Below are positions 50,846-59,893 of a stretch of DNA of 64,000 bases, piece by piece. The stretch's first letter is position 1, and every line of letters starts with the position of its first letter. Position numbers and translations under genes: made by a program. Origin of the DNA: Amycolatopsis deserti (GTDB taxonomy: Bacteria; Actinomycetota; Actinomycetes; Mycobacteriales; Pseudonocardiaceae); NCBI RefSeq assembly GCF_014653945.1, contig NZ_BNAU01000002.1, positions 1,282,354 through 1,346,353 on the forward strand. The letters are read 5' to 3'. Below the pieces are notes generated by a model, which made no database searches, was not told the origin of the DNA, and worked only from the letters and a program-made list of their open reading frames with translations.

Positions 50846-52855
50846 CTAGGGGCGGGGCTTGCCCTGTTCTGCCATCTGCTTGAGCATCGCGTTGTAGGCC
50901 GCCAGCTCCTGGTCGCCGCTGGCCTCCTCCCGGCGGTCCTTCCGCTTCGCCTCACGCGCGTCCGCCCGCGACCACTGCACGAGCAACGCGATCAGCACCA
51001 GCAGCACCGGAACCTCGCCGGAGGCCCACGCGATACCGCCGCCGAGCCGCTGGTCCGCCAGCAGGTCGGACACCCACGGCAGGTGCAGCGCGCGGTAGAA
51101 GTTGTCGCCGATGATCGTCTGCTTCGACATCAGGATCACGCCGAAGAAGGCGTGGAACGGCATGGCGGCGAACATCATCCCGAGGCGGCCGAGGTGCGGC
51201 AGCCGCCGCGGAGCCTGGTCGACGCCGATCACCGGCCAGTAGAAGACGTACCCGGCGAGGAGGAAGTGGGCGTTCATCAGAAGGTGTGCCCAGTGGTAGT
51301 TCAGCGCCGCGTCGAACAGGCCGGAGAAGTACAGCGCGTAGAACGAGCCGACGAACAAGGCCAGCGCGACGATCGGATGGGTGAGCACGCGCGCCACCGG
51401 TGAGTGCACCGCAGCCAGCAGCCACTCGCGCGGCCCCGGCGGGGCGTCCCGGCCCGCCACCGGCAACGCCCGCATCGCGAGCGTCACCGGCCCGCCCAGG
51501 ACGAACAGCACCGGGGCGATCATCGACAGGAGCATGTGACTGCCCATGTGCACGCTGAACATCGCCGGCGAGTAGCGCCCGATGCCCGACGACGTGGCGA
51601 TCAGCAGCACGAAGCACCCGGCGAGCCACGCCACCGTCCGCCCCACCGGCCACTCGACGCCGTTGCGCCGCAGCCGCCGCAGACCCGCCAGGTACAGCGC
51701 GGCCAGCACGATCGCCGCCGTGCCGTAGACCAGGTCGAAGCGCCAGTCGAACAGCAGCCGCGGCAGGGTCGGCGCGCCGGGCAGGTCGTAGCCGATGAGC
51801 AGTTCGGTCGTCGACGGCTGTACGGCTTCCTGCGGCGGCGGGGTGCGCCCCAGCGCGGTGGCGATGCCGATCGTGACGAACATGATCAGCACCTCGACCG
51901 CGGCCAGTCGCAGCAACTGCCCCCCACCCTGGCCGTCGACCACTGCGCGCACCCCGCGGCTGCGCTGCTGCTGGCCGAACACGCCGAGCACCAGCAACGC
52001 GACGATCTTCGCCACGACGAGCAGGCCGTACTCGGTGGTGAGCAGGTCGGACAGGGGCAGCCGGACCAGCGCGTTGATCACGCCGGAGAGGGCCATCACG
52101 ATCCAGCAGACCAGCGCGAGCCGGGAGAAACGCCTCGCCGCGAGCGAGAGGTGCTCGCCGCGCCGCCAGCCGAGCGCGAGCAGCGCCACCAGGCCGCCGA
52201 CCCACAGTGACGCGGCGATCAGGTGGTAGAGCAGGCTGTTCGTGGCGAGGTCGTGCGAGCCGCCGCTGGCCGAGTGGCCGGTCACGGCGACCGGGACGAG
52301 CCCGATGACGGACAGCCCGAACAGCACCGCGGTCCAGCCCCAGGACAGCGCGAGACGGCAGCCGAGGACCAGCACGAGCGCGATCGCCGCCGTCCACAGC
52401 CAAGCCTTGGGCTGCTCGATCGCATCCACCAGGTCCAGCAGGACCTGCGGTGAGAACAACTCGGTGACCGGCTTGCCCGCCGCGTCCGCCGCACTGAACA
52501 GGACCGAAGCGAGCGCGGCGAAGAACCACACCCACGCGGCGATCCCCGCGGCACGCAGAGCCGCGTACCCGTCTCGGGCCAGCACGCCGGACTTCTGCGG
52601 CGGCACCAGGAACGTCGCGAGCAGCAGGGACCCCACGCACACGACCGACGCCGCGTCGGCGAGCACCCGGACCACGCCGACGCCGTACTGGGTGACAAGG
52701 CCGGGCTCGGGCAGGCCGGCGATCTGGTAGGTGGCCCCGCCCGACAGCGCGAGCAGCGCGACGGCCACCACCGCCGCCAGCAACCCGCACACCAGGAGCA
52801 GCGGGAGGACGCTCACCCGGCGCCGGGTCGCGGGCTCGGAAACTTCGGAGGGCAC
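50846..52855 (-). CDS. CopD-CtaG fusion membrane protein (cytochrome c oxidase assembly/copper)
   Basis: About 669 residues with many transmembrane helices. The N-terminal half (about 20-330) resembles the CopD copper-resistance domain (LYHLIAASLWVGGLVALLAL is the signature). The C-terminal half (about 350-660) is a caa3_CtaG-type cytochrome oxidase assembly domain with histidines in FSVHMGSHMLLSMIAPVLF, HWAHLLMNAHF and AMPFHAFFGVILMSKQT. It probably moves copper across the membrane and delivers it to the CuB or CuA site of the terminal oxidase. GTG 52855 is chosen; a TTG at 52879 would overlap the MFS gene stop. It directly follows that MFS gene. Confidence 0.82.
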   Translation of the reverse strand: MPSEVSEPATRRRVSVLPLLLVCGLLAAVVAVALLALSGGATYQIAGLPEPGLVTQYGVGVVRVLADAASVVCVGSLLLATFLVPPQKSGVLARDGYAALRAAGIAAWVWFFAALASVLFSAADAAGKPVTELFSPQVLLDLVDAIEQPKAWLWTAAIALVLVLGCRLALSWGWTAVLFGLSVIGLVPVAVTGHSASGGSHDLATNSLLYHLIAASLWVGGLVALLALGWRRGEHLSLAARRFSRLALVCWIVMALSGVINALVRLPLSDLLTTEYGLLVVAKIVALLVLGVFGQQQRSRGVRAVVDGQGGGQLLRLAAVEVLIMFVTIGIATALGRTPPPQEAVQPSTTELLIGYDLPGAPTLPRLLFDWRFDLVYGTAAIVLAALYLAGLRRLRRNGVEWPVGRTVAWLAGCFVLLIATSSGIGRYSPAMFSVHMGSHMLLSMIAPVLFVLGGPVTLAMRALPVAGRDAPPGPREWLLAAVHSPVARVLTHPIVALALFVGSFYALYFSGLFDAALNYHWAHLLMNAHFLLAGYVFYWPVIGVDQAPRRLPHLGRLGMMFAAMPFHAFFGVILMSKQTIIGDNFYRALHLPWVSDLLADQRLGGGIAWASGEVPVLLVLIALLVQWSRADAREAKRKDRREEASGDQELAAYNAMLKQMAEQGKPRP

Positions 52856-52875
52856 ACGTCGAGGGTAGGCCCGGC

Positions 52876-54072
52876 TCAAACGGGGAGTTCGGCAGCGGTC
52901 CGTTCACGGTGACCTGCGCGACTCGCGCCGGCCGCGGCCGGGGCGATGAGCGCCGCGAGAACCGCTACCAGCACGAACGAAGCGGACAGGGAGGTCAGCT
53001 GGGCGATGCCGCCGATCAGCGGCGGACCGGCCAGGAACCCGGTATAAGCGACGGTGGTGACGAACGCGATCTCCCGTTCCCCGCCGCTGCCGTCCGCTCG
53101 CTTGCCCGCCTCACCGGCCAGGCTGAGCGCGACCGGGAAGGCGGCGGCCAGACCCATTCCGGCCAGGACGAACCCGGCGAACGCCAGCGTGGCGACCGGG
53201 ACCAGCGCGGACATCAGCAGTCCCGCTCCGGCCACGACCGCGCCGATCGCGAGGGTGCGGGTGGCCCCGAGTCGGCGCTGCACCCACGCGCTTGCCAGCC
53301 GGGTCACAGCCATGGCCAGCGAGAACGCGGTGAAGGCCAGCGCCGCGGCGCCCTGACCCGCGCCGTGCTCGGTGACCAGCAGCAGCGCGGACCAGTCGGA
53401 GCTGGCGCCTTCGGCCATCGCGGAACACAACGGCACCGCGGCCAGCAGCCACAGCACCGGCCGGCGGGTGGGCGCCGTGGTCGCCGCGCGTGCGGGCCGC
53501 TCGGACCGGGGCACCGCCCGCGGCAGGCCGGGGTAGACGACCAGCATCACGGCCGCGGTCACGATGGCGGCCACGAGGAAGTGCCGCTCCGGCGACCAGT
53601 GCTGTGCCGCGGCGAGCCCGGCCGCCGCCGACGCGACCAGGCCGCCGAAGCTGAACCCCGCGTGGAAGACCGGCATGATCGCCTTGCCGGTGCGCCGCTC
53701 GACGCTGACACCGCCGATGTTCATCGCCACGTCCAGCCCGCCGTTGGCGAACCCGAGGCCGAACAGGGCGACCGCGAGCCACAGCACCGAACCGGCGAGC
53801 CCGGTCAGCGGCAGCACGACGCAGGACACCAGCGTCGCGGTGAGCATGACGGCGCGCGCCCCGAAGCGCTCCGACAGCCGGCCGGACAGCGGAGCCGCCA
53901 GGAGGAGCCCCGCGGTGCCGCCGAGCAACGCCAGGCCCAGCGCGCCCGGACTGGCGCCGACCTGCTCGGCGAGGGCGGGCACACGCGGCGCCCACGACCC
54001 GTACACCGCGCCGTTGAGCGCGAAGACCACGAACACCGCTACTCGATCGCTGACCCGAATCACCCGTCCCAC
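52876..54072 (-). CDS. MFS transporter (YbjJ-like)
   Basis: A 398-residue transporter from GTG 54072 with twelve hydrophobic segments. It has YGSWAPRVPALAEQVGASPG in the first loop, a basic loop LSGRLSERFGARAV between TM2 and TM3, and FANGGLDVAMNIGGVSVERR, which is typical of the YbjJ/fucose-permease-like subgroup. The cargo may be a sugar or drug. It is divergent from a LacI regulator with a short operator-like core between, so sugar-responsive control is likely. The promoter is close enough that the message may be leaderless. Confidence 0.8.
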   Translation of the reverse strand: MGRVIRVSDRVAVFVVFALNGAVYGSWAPRVPALAEQVGASPGALGLALLGGTAGLLLAAPLSGRLSERFGARAVMLTATLVSCVVLPLTGLAGSVLWLAVALFGLGFANGGLDVAMNIGGVSVERRTGKAIMPVFHAGFSFGGLVASAAAGLAAAQHWSPERHFLVAAIVTAAVMLVVYPGLPRAVPRSERPARAATTAPTRRPVLWLLAAVPLCSAMAEGASSDWSALLLVTEHGAGQGAAALAFTAFSLAMAVTRLASAWVQRRLGATRTLAIGAVVAGAGLLMSALVPVATLAFAGFVLAGMGLAAAFPVALSLAGEAGKRADGSGGEREIAFVTTVAYTGFLAGPPLIGGIAQLTSLSASFVLVAVLAALIAPAAAGASRAGHRERTAAELPV

Positions 54073-54080
54073 AATGACTT

Positions 54081-54088
54081 AAGCGCTT
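54081..54088. promoter_or_regulatory. LacI-type operator core
   Basis: AAGCGCTT is an 8-bp palindrome with the CG centre typical of LacI-family operators, 9 bp from the MFS start. The flanks match poorly, so the site is weak or degenerate. TTGACC (complement of 54101-54106) may be the -35 of the MFS gene. Confidence 0.45.
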
Positions 54089-54129
54089 CAGAAGGTCAAC
54101 CGGTTTCCGCCTCGGTCTAGACTGCGGCG

Positions 54130-55203
54130 ATGACCGGTACCCGTCGGCGCCGCCCGACGCTCGACGACGTCGCCAGCGCGGTGGGCGTGTCGCGGGCGAC
54201 GGTGTCCAACGCGTACAACCGCCCCGACCAGCTCTCGGCCGACCTGCGCGACGAAGTGCTGCGCGTGGCGAAGCGGCTCGGCTACGCAGGCCCCAACCCG
54301 ACCGCCCGCAGCCTCGCCACCCAGCGGTCGGGCGCGATCGCCTTCATGCTCGACACCGGGTTGTCGGCGGCGTTCTCCGATCCGGCGTTGTCGATCACGC
54401 TCGACGCGCTCGCGAGCCGGGTGGATCCGGAGGGTCACGCGCTGCTGCTCCTGCCCGGTGGACACGACGGCGGACCGCGGGCGGACCGGGTGCTGGCGGC
54501 GCAGGCGGACCTCGCGGTGGCCTACTCGCTGGCGGACAACGCGCCGGCGCTGCGGGCGGTCAAGCAACGTGGGTTGCCGCTGGTGGTGATCGACCAGCCG
54601 ATCGTGCCCGGATCGGCGCGGGTCTCGACGGACGACCGCGGGGGCGCGACGGCCGCGGCACGGCATCTGCTGGAACTGGGACACCGGCGGTTCGCGATCC
54701 TGTCCGCGCAGTGCCTGTCCGAGCCGCGGGGTGGTCCCCTGAGCGCGGCCGAGGCGGCGAAGAGCCGGTTCCTGGACAACCGGGAGCGGCTCGCGGGATA
54801 CCTGGAAACGTTGGCGGGGGCCGGGATCGACCCGGACCCGGTGCCGATCTGGGAGGTGTCGGGGCTGTCCCGGGAGGAGGCGATGCCCGGTGCGGCGCGC
54901 CTGCTCGACCGCGAACCGACCGCGCTGTTGTGCATGTCGGACGAGCTGGCCCTGGCGGCGCTGGCGGTGGCGCGGCAGCGTGGTCTGTGCGTGCCCGAGG
55001 ACCTGTCGATCGTGGGGTTCGACGACACACCGCCGGCGGCGTGGTCGGATCCGCCGTTGACGACGGTGCGGCAGGACCTCGTGCGCAAGGGACAGCTCGC
55101 CGGGGAACTCGCGTTGCACCTGCTCGCCGGGCACCGCGCGCCGAAGGCGACCACATTGGACGTCGAACTCGTGGTGCGTGGTTCCACGGGTCCCGCCAAA
55201 TAG
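54130..55203 (+). CDS. LacI-family transcriptional regulator
   Basis: A 357-residue protein with a LacI HTH (TLDDVASAVGVSRATVSNAY, hinge GPNPTARSLA). Its effector domain ends LSIVGFDDTPPAAWSDPPLTT. A loop near 195-215 (SAQCLSEPRGGPLSAAEAA) is longer than usual. It is divergent from the MFS gene and probably represses it through the AAGCGCTT site. It is a different paralog from the cellobiose regulator at 14.6 kb. Confidence 0.87.
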   Translation: MTGTRRRRPTLDDVASAVGVSRATVSNAYNRPDQLSADLRDEVLRVAKRLGYAGPNPTARSLATQRSGAIAFMLDTGLSAAFSDPALSITLDALASRVDPEGHALLLLPGGHDGGPRADRVLAAQADLAVAYSLADNAPALRAVKQRGLPLVVIDQPIVPGSARVSTDDRGGATAAARHLLELGHRRFAILSAQCLSEPRGGPLSAAEAAKSRFLDNRERLAGYLETLAGAGIDPDPVPIWEVSGLSREEAMPGAARLLDREPTALLCMSDELALAALAVARQRGLCVPEDLSIVGFDDTPPAAWSDPPLTTVRQDLVRKGQLAGELALHLLAGHRAPKATTLDVELVVRGSTGPAK

Positions 55204-55243
55204 CAGAAAATTCGCCCGCTCGGCAAGGACGAGTTGGCGAACC

Positions 55244-55300
55244 TGTGGACAACCGCGGTTCGGTGGTCTCGATCGAGTTAACGGAACCTACTTATCCACA
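55244..55300. promoter_or_regulatory. Pair of DnaA-box-like sites
   Basis: TTGTCCACA (complement of 55244-55252) and TTATCCACA (55292-55300) are perfect matches to the two common DnaA-box forms, in opposite orientation and 39 bp apart. A weaker third site (complement of 55343-55351, 7 of 9) follows. They fill the leader between lacI and the secreted inhibitor gene. This is not the replication origin (no dnaA or dnaN), but it might titrate DnaA or regulate the inhibitor. Confidence 0.4.
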
Positions 55301-55396
55301 GAAGTAGAAATCCCTGCTGACAAGCTTTCCCACACCGGCCATTGTGGATCCCGGAACCGCGCAATGCGGGAAACCGACTCACAGGGGAGATGAGAA

Positions 55397-55777
55397 ATGT
55401 TCGGGAAAGTTCGCGCGTACCTGCCCAGAGTGCTCGTGCTGGCCGCACTGGGACTGCTGACCGCGGGAGGTATCGCCGAGGCGGAAACCGCTCCGCCCGT
55501 GGGGTATGGCTGCGAGCAGGGTGAGTTCTGCGCGTGGTCGGAGGAGTTCTACGGCGGGGCGGTGCAGTTCCTCGACCTGCGCACAGCCAACCCGGGCGAA
55601 TGCATCCCGCTCAACGGTGACGCGCGTTCCTTCGTGAACCGGCTGGACCGCGAAGTGACGGTGTACCAGGGCGAAGACTGCTCCACCGAAGGCGACTTCA
55701 CGACGTACCCGGGTGGCGGGACGTTCGTGCCGCACGCGCCGTTCGTCGTGCGGGCCATCCAGATCTGGGACTACTAG
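55397..55777 (+). CDS. Secreted peptidase-inhibitor I36-like protein
   Basis: A 126-residue precursor with a signal peptide (about 1-30, PRVLVLAALGLLTAGGIAEA). The mature domain is a small beta-rich crystallin-like fold of the peptidase inhibitor family I36 group: CEQGEFCAWSEEFYGGAVQF, SFVNRLDREVTVYQGEDC, and four cysteines that can form two disulphides. Family members inhibit extracellular metalloproteases or act as small exported structural proteins. A GGGGAGATG site precedes ATG 55397. DnaA-box-like sites lie upstream. Confidence 0.78.
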   Translation: MFGKVRAYLPRVLVLAALGLLTAGGIAEAETAPPVGYGCEQGEFCAWSEEFYGGAVQFLDLRTANPGECIPLNGDARSFVNRLDREVTVYQGEDCSTEGDFTTYPGGGTFVPHAPFVVRAIQIWDY

Positions 55778-55949
55778 GCCGCATTCCCCCGCAGACGGGA
55801 CCGGTGTCCGCTCGCTCCTGGGGACGTGAGTCCGAGCGGACGCCGGTCCGGGACCCGCACCCCGCGGTTCCCGCCCGCGGGCGCGGCGCAGGCACACGGC
55901 GCGCCCGCGGGTCACCCAAGTCGCGGCTGGGGCATCTCTCGGGCCGACC

Positions 55950-56341
55950 TCAGCTGGACGGCGGCTTCTCCGCGGCCTGGCCCTTCACCGCGTCCGCCAC
56001 CCGCGTCTGCGTGGTTGCCGTGACTTGGAGGCCGGACAGCACGTGCCCGCCGGCCAGCAGCAGCGTGCAGGTGGTGTCGTCCCACCAGTCGCGCGCGGCC
56101 TCGGCGCCGGCCGGACGGGTGCTTGTCAACTGCTGGCCGTCGCTTAGTCGACCTGTGCCGGCACGTCGGCAGCGGGGCGGTCCAGGTAGCCGGTGCCCTG
56201 CTGGGGCAGCGAGGAACAACTGACGTAGAGCGAGGTCGAGGGATCTCCGGCGGGCACGGCGTCGAAGGCACACCGAGACACCTGCGGAACCTGAGATACG
56301 ACGATCGCTGGTACGCACCCTGTGGCGGCGTTCGCCAACAC
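55950..56341 (-). pseudogene. Frameshifted remnant of a small secreted or lipoprotein-like gene
   Basis: Two adjacent minus-strand frames read as one protein. The first frame gives VPAIVVSQVPQVSRCAFDAV … YLDRPAADVPAQVD and hits a stop at 56157-56155. The second frame continues without a gap as SDGQQLTSTRPAGAEAARDW, WDDTTCTLLLAGGHVLSGLQ and VTATTQTRVADAVKGQ to the stop at 55950. The 2-nt register change marks a frameshift. The N-terminal part (56342-56600) is not readable as a gene. The cysteine spacing looks like an exported sensor-type protein, but the family is not certain. Confidence 0.5.
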
Positions 56342-56604
56342 GGCGGCGAGTTGGCCCTACCACTGATCGGGAAACGACGGGACCGACGAAGGTTTCCGCC
56401 AACGGCCGCTTGGTGGGGCTCCGTGACCGACTCCTCCACGTTCTCGATGCCGGCCGCGGCAGCACTTCCGGCGCTCGGTTTTGCTGCCCTCGAATGGCAC
56501 ATGTTCAACAGTTGGTTCAGTAGGTGAGGAGGATCATCGTGATCGACGGCAGGCCCAGGTTGGCACACTCCTAGCCCATGGCCGAGGACCAAGGACCTCC
56601 TCGG

Positions 56605-58428
56605 TCAGCCGCGCTCCCGGTAGGGGTTCAGCTCCTCCGGAGGCACGGCCGCCGCGGGACGGGTGAGGATGGCCCGAATCCGGGCCGGATCGACCTTCGG
56701 TGTGCGGTCGGCGGTGAGGAGGCCGTTGCGTTCCTGCTCGGTGTCGGTCAGCTGGGTATAGCAGAAACCGGCGAGTGCCGGGGACGAGAGGACGGCGGTG
56801 ACGAGCTGGTCCAGCCGGGCGACCAGCTCCTCGTCGTCAGCCACGGTGGAGTAGCCGAACCACTTCTCGTCTTCGGCGGGAACGTAGGAGAGACCGCCGA
56901 ACTCGGTGAGCATGACCGGTCGGCCCGGAGCCAGGTCGCCGAGCAGGAGGCGGCGACCACCGGGCCGGCGCTCGGCCAGGGTGCGGCGCCACGTGTCGGT
57001 GTCGCCGTAGCGAGTGGACAACGCCTCGCCCGTCGGGGCGTAGTCGTGCACGCCGAGGATGTCGGCTTCCGGAATCTCCCAGCCGTCGTTGCCGATGACG
57101 GGCCGGCTGGGATCGACACTCTTGGTGAGGTGATAGAGAGATCGCACGAAGTGGGCTTGAGCGGGTGCCGTGGCGATGTCCGGAACGCCCCAGCTTTCGT
57201 TGACCGGCACCCACGTGACGATGCAGGGGTGGCTGCGGTCCCGGCGCAGGATCTCCAGCCATTCCCGGGTCAGCCGTTCGACGGCTTCGGGCGCGAACTC
57301 GTAGGCGTTCGCGGTCTCGCCCCAGACGAGCAGGCCGAGCCGGTCGCACCAGAAGAGGAACCGCGGATCCTCGGCCTTCTGGTGCACCCGGACGCCGGTG
57401 AAACCGAGTTCCTTGATGAGCTCGACTTCCCGGCGCAGTGCGACGGCGTCCGGCGCGGCGAGGTGTGACTGCGGCCAGTAGCCCTGTTCCAGAACCATTC
57501 GCGGGTAGTACGGGAGGTGATTGAGGAGGAAGCGACCGTCGGCCACGCCGACCTCGCGCAGGCCCAGGTAGCTCGACACGGCGTCGGTCGGCGCTTCGGC
57601 GGCGTGCAGCTCCACCGCGGCGTCGATCAGTACCGGGTTCTCCGGAGACCACAACAGGCGGGACCGGTCCTGACCGTGCCGCAGCGCTGGCACGGCGACG
57701 TCGAACCGGAACCGTCGCCGGTCGACGCGCACGGACTGCTCGGCCAGGATCTCGTCACGGTGCCGCAGCACCACGCGGACTGTGACGGCCTCGCCGGGGG
57801 CCGCGGAAAGCTCGCCCTCGCAGGAGACCGAAGCCCGGGTGAGGTCCGGCGTCCAGTGCAGTTCGCGGAGGTGGAGGGCCGGCACGACCTCCGCCCACAC
57901 CGGCTGCCAGATGCCCGTGGTGCGGTGGTACCAGATGTCGTGCGGATCGTGGTGCCAGTCCTGCTTGCCCCGGGGCTGGGTGCCTTCGTCCGGCCGGTCT
58001 TCTGCCCGGAGAACGATGACTTGTGGACCGCTGGCCCGCAGAGCCGAGGTGATGTCGAAGGAGAACGGCGTCTGCCCGCCTTCGTGGCTGCCCAGGAGGA
58101 TTCCGTTGATCCACACCGAAGCCGCGTAGTCCACGGCGGCGAAGTGCAGGATCAGCCGGTGACCGTCGGGGATCGGCGGGGCATCGAACTCGCGCCGGTA
58201 CCAGACGACGGTGTGCGGTTCCGTCGCGCGCACGCCGGAAAGTTCCGACTCCGGCGGGTACGGAACCGTGATCGTCCGATCGAAGGGATCGGCCGAGGCG
58301 AACCAGTCGCCGTCGAGGCCGCGATCGTCGTCGTCGAAGGCGAAGCCCCACGGGCCGCCCAGGTCGAACCACTCGGGCCGGACGAGTTGCGGTCGTGGGC
58401 AGAGACGGTCCGGGTCGGCGGCGATCAT
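56605..58428 (-). CDS. GH2-family glycoside hydrolase (beta-galactosidase/glucuronidase-like)
   Basis: A 607-residue protein. It has an N-terminal jelly-roll sugar-binding domain (HTVVWYRREFDAP, DYAASVWINGILLGSHEGGQ), an immunoglobulin-like domain (about 185-285) and a TIM barrel. The acid/base is Glu411 in WVPVNESWG and the nucleophile is Glu509 in MLTEFGG. GVRVHQKAEDPRFLFWCDRL is the conserved GH2 barrel entry. There is no signal peptide, so it acts in the cytoplasm. It should remove terminal beta-galactose, glucuronate or a related unit; the specificity is not readable. ATG 58428 is chosen; ATG 58464 is in frame upstream. No regulator or transporter is adjacent. The region 58429-58753 shows no gene. 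Confidence 0.86.
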   Translation of the reverse strand: MIAADPDRLCPRPQLVRPEWFDLGGPWGFAFDDDDRGLDGDWFASADPFDRTITVPYPPESELSGVRATEPHTVVWYRREFDAPPIPDGHRLILHFAAVDYAASVWINGILLGSHEGGQTPFSFDITSALRASGPQVIVLRAEDRPDEGTQPRGKQDWHHDPHDIWYHRTTGIWQPVWAEVVPALHLRELHWTPDLTRASVSCEGELSAAPGEAVTVRVVLRHRDEILAEQSVRVDRRRFRFDVAVPALRHGQDRSRLLWSPENPVLIDAAVELHAAEAPTDAVSSYLGLREVGVADGRFLLNHLPYYPRMVLEQGYWPQSHLAAPDAVALRREVELIKELGFTGVRVHQKAEDPRFLFWCDRLGLLVWGETANAYEFAPEAVERLTREWLEILRRDRSHPCIVTWVPVNESWGVPDIATAPAQAHFVRSLYHLTKSVDPSRPVIGNDGWEIPEADILGVHDYAPTGEALSTRYGDTDTWRRTLAERRPGGRRLLLGDLAPGRPVMLTEFGGLSYVPAEDEKWFGYSTVADDEELVARLDQLVTAVLSSPALAGFCYTQLTDTEQERNGLLTADRTPKVDPARIRAILTRPAAAVPPEELNPYRERG

Positions 58429-58753
58429 GGCGAAAACCCTACGACAGGAAGGAGGATCGAGCATCGCACCACGATCTGACCGCCTCCACGCCGCGACAAC
58501 CGGGGCGGCTTCGCGCCGCGCACAGGCCGGACGCCCGGCCACGCCATGAACACCGGGCGGGCGCGCACCCTGCCCGCGCCACCCCTGGCAGCAACGCGAC
58601 CAGCGCCACCCCGTCCTTGAGACGACCGGGCCCCGCGCCCCCTCCCCTTGGACAACGCGACCCGCGCCACGCCGTCCCTGGGCCGACACGACGCTAGCCG
58701 CGCCTGACCGCTGCGCTCAGGCAGGGGCGCGCCGGCCGCAAGGCTCTGCGTGG

Positions 58754-58945
58754 GGTCAGGCTCCGGCTGCGCGGGCACGCCGGCCGTCGGCCCCCACGCC
58801 GGGTCAGGCTCCGGCTGCGCAGGCACGCTCGCCCTCGGCCTCCGCGTCCGGTCAGGCTCCGGCTGCGCGGGTGCGTCGGGTGTCGGCCTTCGCGTCCGGT
58901 CGGGCTTCGGCTGGGCGGCCGTACGCGCGGCCGTCGTTGCTGCGC
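58754..58945. repeat. Tandem repeat, 48-bp unit, four copies
   Basis: The motif GGTCAGGCTCCGGCTGCGC recurs at 58754, 58802, 58850 and (diverged, GGTCGGGCTTCGGCTGGGC) 58898, exactly 48 bp apart. The last two copies lie within the 3' end of the DUF2087 gene, so the repeat has grown across or from its C-terminal codons (16-residue period). Confidence 0.85.
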
Positions 58946-59373
58946 TCGAGGAAGCCTTCGTCGACGAGATAGCGGCGAAGCGCGGCGTGATCGTCGTGGA
59001 TCGCGGCGAGTTTTTCGCGTACCTCCGGCTCGGTGTAGACACGTCCCGGCTCGAACCGCTCCGCGAGTTTCGCGAGCAGTGCCTGGCGAAGCTTGCCCGG
59101 ACGAGGGATCGCGGTGAGCCTGCCGTGCCTGAACAGCGCTTCGAGCGGATCGGACGCGGGCTTGGCGAGCGAGTCGCGGAAGGCTTCCGGTACGGCCCGG
59201 TAGCGGTTCTCGGCGACGGTGACGATCCCCGCCGAGATGAGGCGCTTCGCGAGTTTCGCGGTGTGCCGGTCCTCGGCAGCCGGCAGCCCGTCGGGGGCGG
59301 TGCAGATCCGGGCGAAGAGCATCAGGCGTTCGGGGTCCGCCAGCGCGGAGACCAGCGCTTCGGGTGAGGCCAT
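58852..59373 (-). CDS. ArsR-like/DUF2087 transcriptional regulator
   Basis: A 173-residue protein. An N-terminal helical region that looks like a degenerate winged helix (LVSALADPERLMLFARI … LAKRLISAGIVTVAENRYRA) is followed by a DUF2087 domain, FRHGRLTAIPRPGKLRQALL, AERFEPGRVYTEPEVREKLA and HDDHAALRRYLVDEGFLERS, the last with the characteristic D-x-x-x-LRR-Y-L-V-D. DUF2087 proteins are thought to be DNA-binding. The C terminus (about 155-173) is encoded by the 48-bp repeat and is probably unstructured. The target is unknown. Confidence 0.8.
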   Translation of the reverse strand: MASPEALVSALADPERLMLFARICTAPDGLPAAEDRHTAKLAKRLISAGIVTVAENRYRAVPEAFRDSLAKPASDPLEALFRHGRLTAIPRPGKLRQALLAKLAERFEPGRVYTEPEVREKLAAIHDDHAALRRYLVDEGFLERSNDGRAYGRPAEARPDAKADTRRTRAAGA

Positions 59374-59893
59374 GGCCCGACCGTACCTGCGTCCACCCGA
59401 CGTGCGAACCGGTTTTCAAGATCCAGATCCGGCCCCACCTGCCGCCTACTTACCGGCTGGCAACGCCGCCCACCATCGGCCTCAGAGGCAGCGACAGCCG
59501 CAGCCACCTGGGCTCACGCAGGAGCTGATGCGACACGCCACCATGCTCGGGCGGCAGCGGTCGCCGCGTCAGCCGGGCCACAGTCCCATCGGGCTCCACT
59601 GGAGCCGCGGGGTCGTCCGTCGGGGTTCCAGTGGAGCCGGGCCCGGGCCGCACGGAGCGCGGCACCGCGGGGCCACGGATCTCGCGTGCGCTCGCCGCTG
59701 ACTCACCGCCGTCCGGGCGGGAGCGCGACGCGACTGCAACCATGGCGGGCTAGCCAAGGCCCCGACATCCCCCGATCACGCGGCGTCCAGGCTCGAAGCA
59801 GTCGAGCGACCCCCGAGCCGCTCCAGTACCTCACGCCAACCGGCTGCCCACGAGCAGCACCGTCCGAGCGCAACCCGGAAGACCAGACCGCCG
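59374..59893. other. 520-bp region without a gene
   Basis: This region lies between the DUF2087 start and the stop of the PP2C gene (both minus strand). Open frames are Arg/Pro/Ser-rich and unsupported. A short element CCACTGGAGCCGCGG / CCAGTGGAGCCGGG recurs near 59598-59640. No clear promoter or terminator is visible. Confidence 0.5.
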
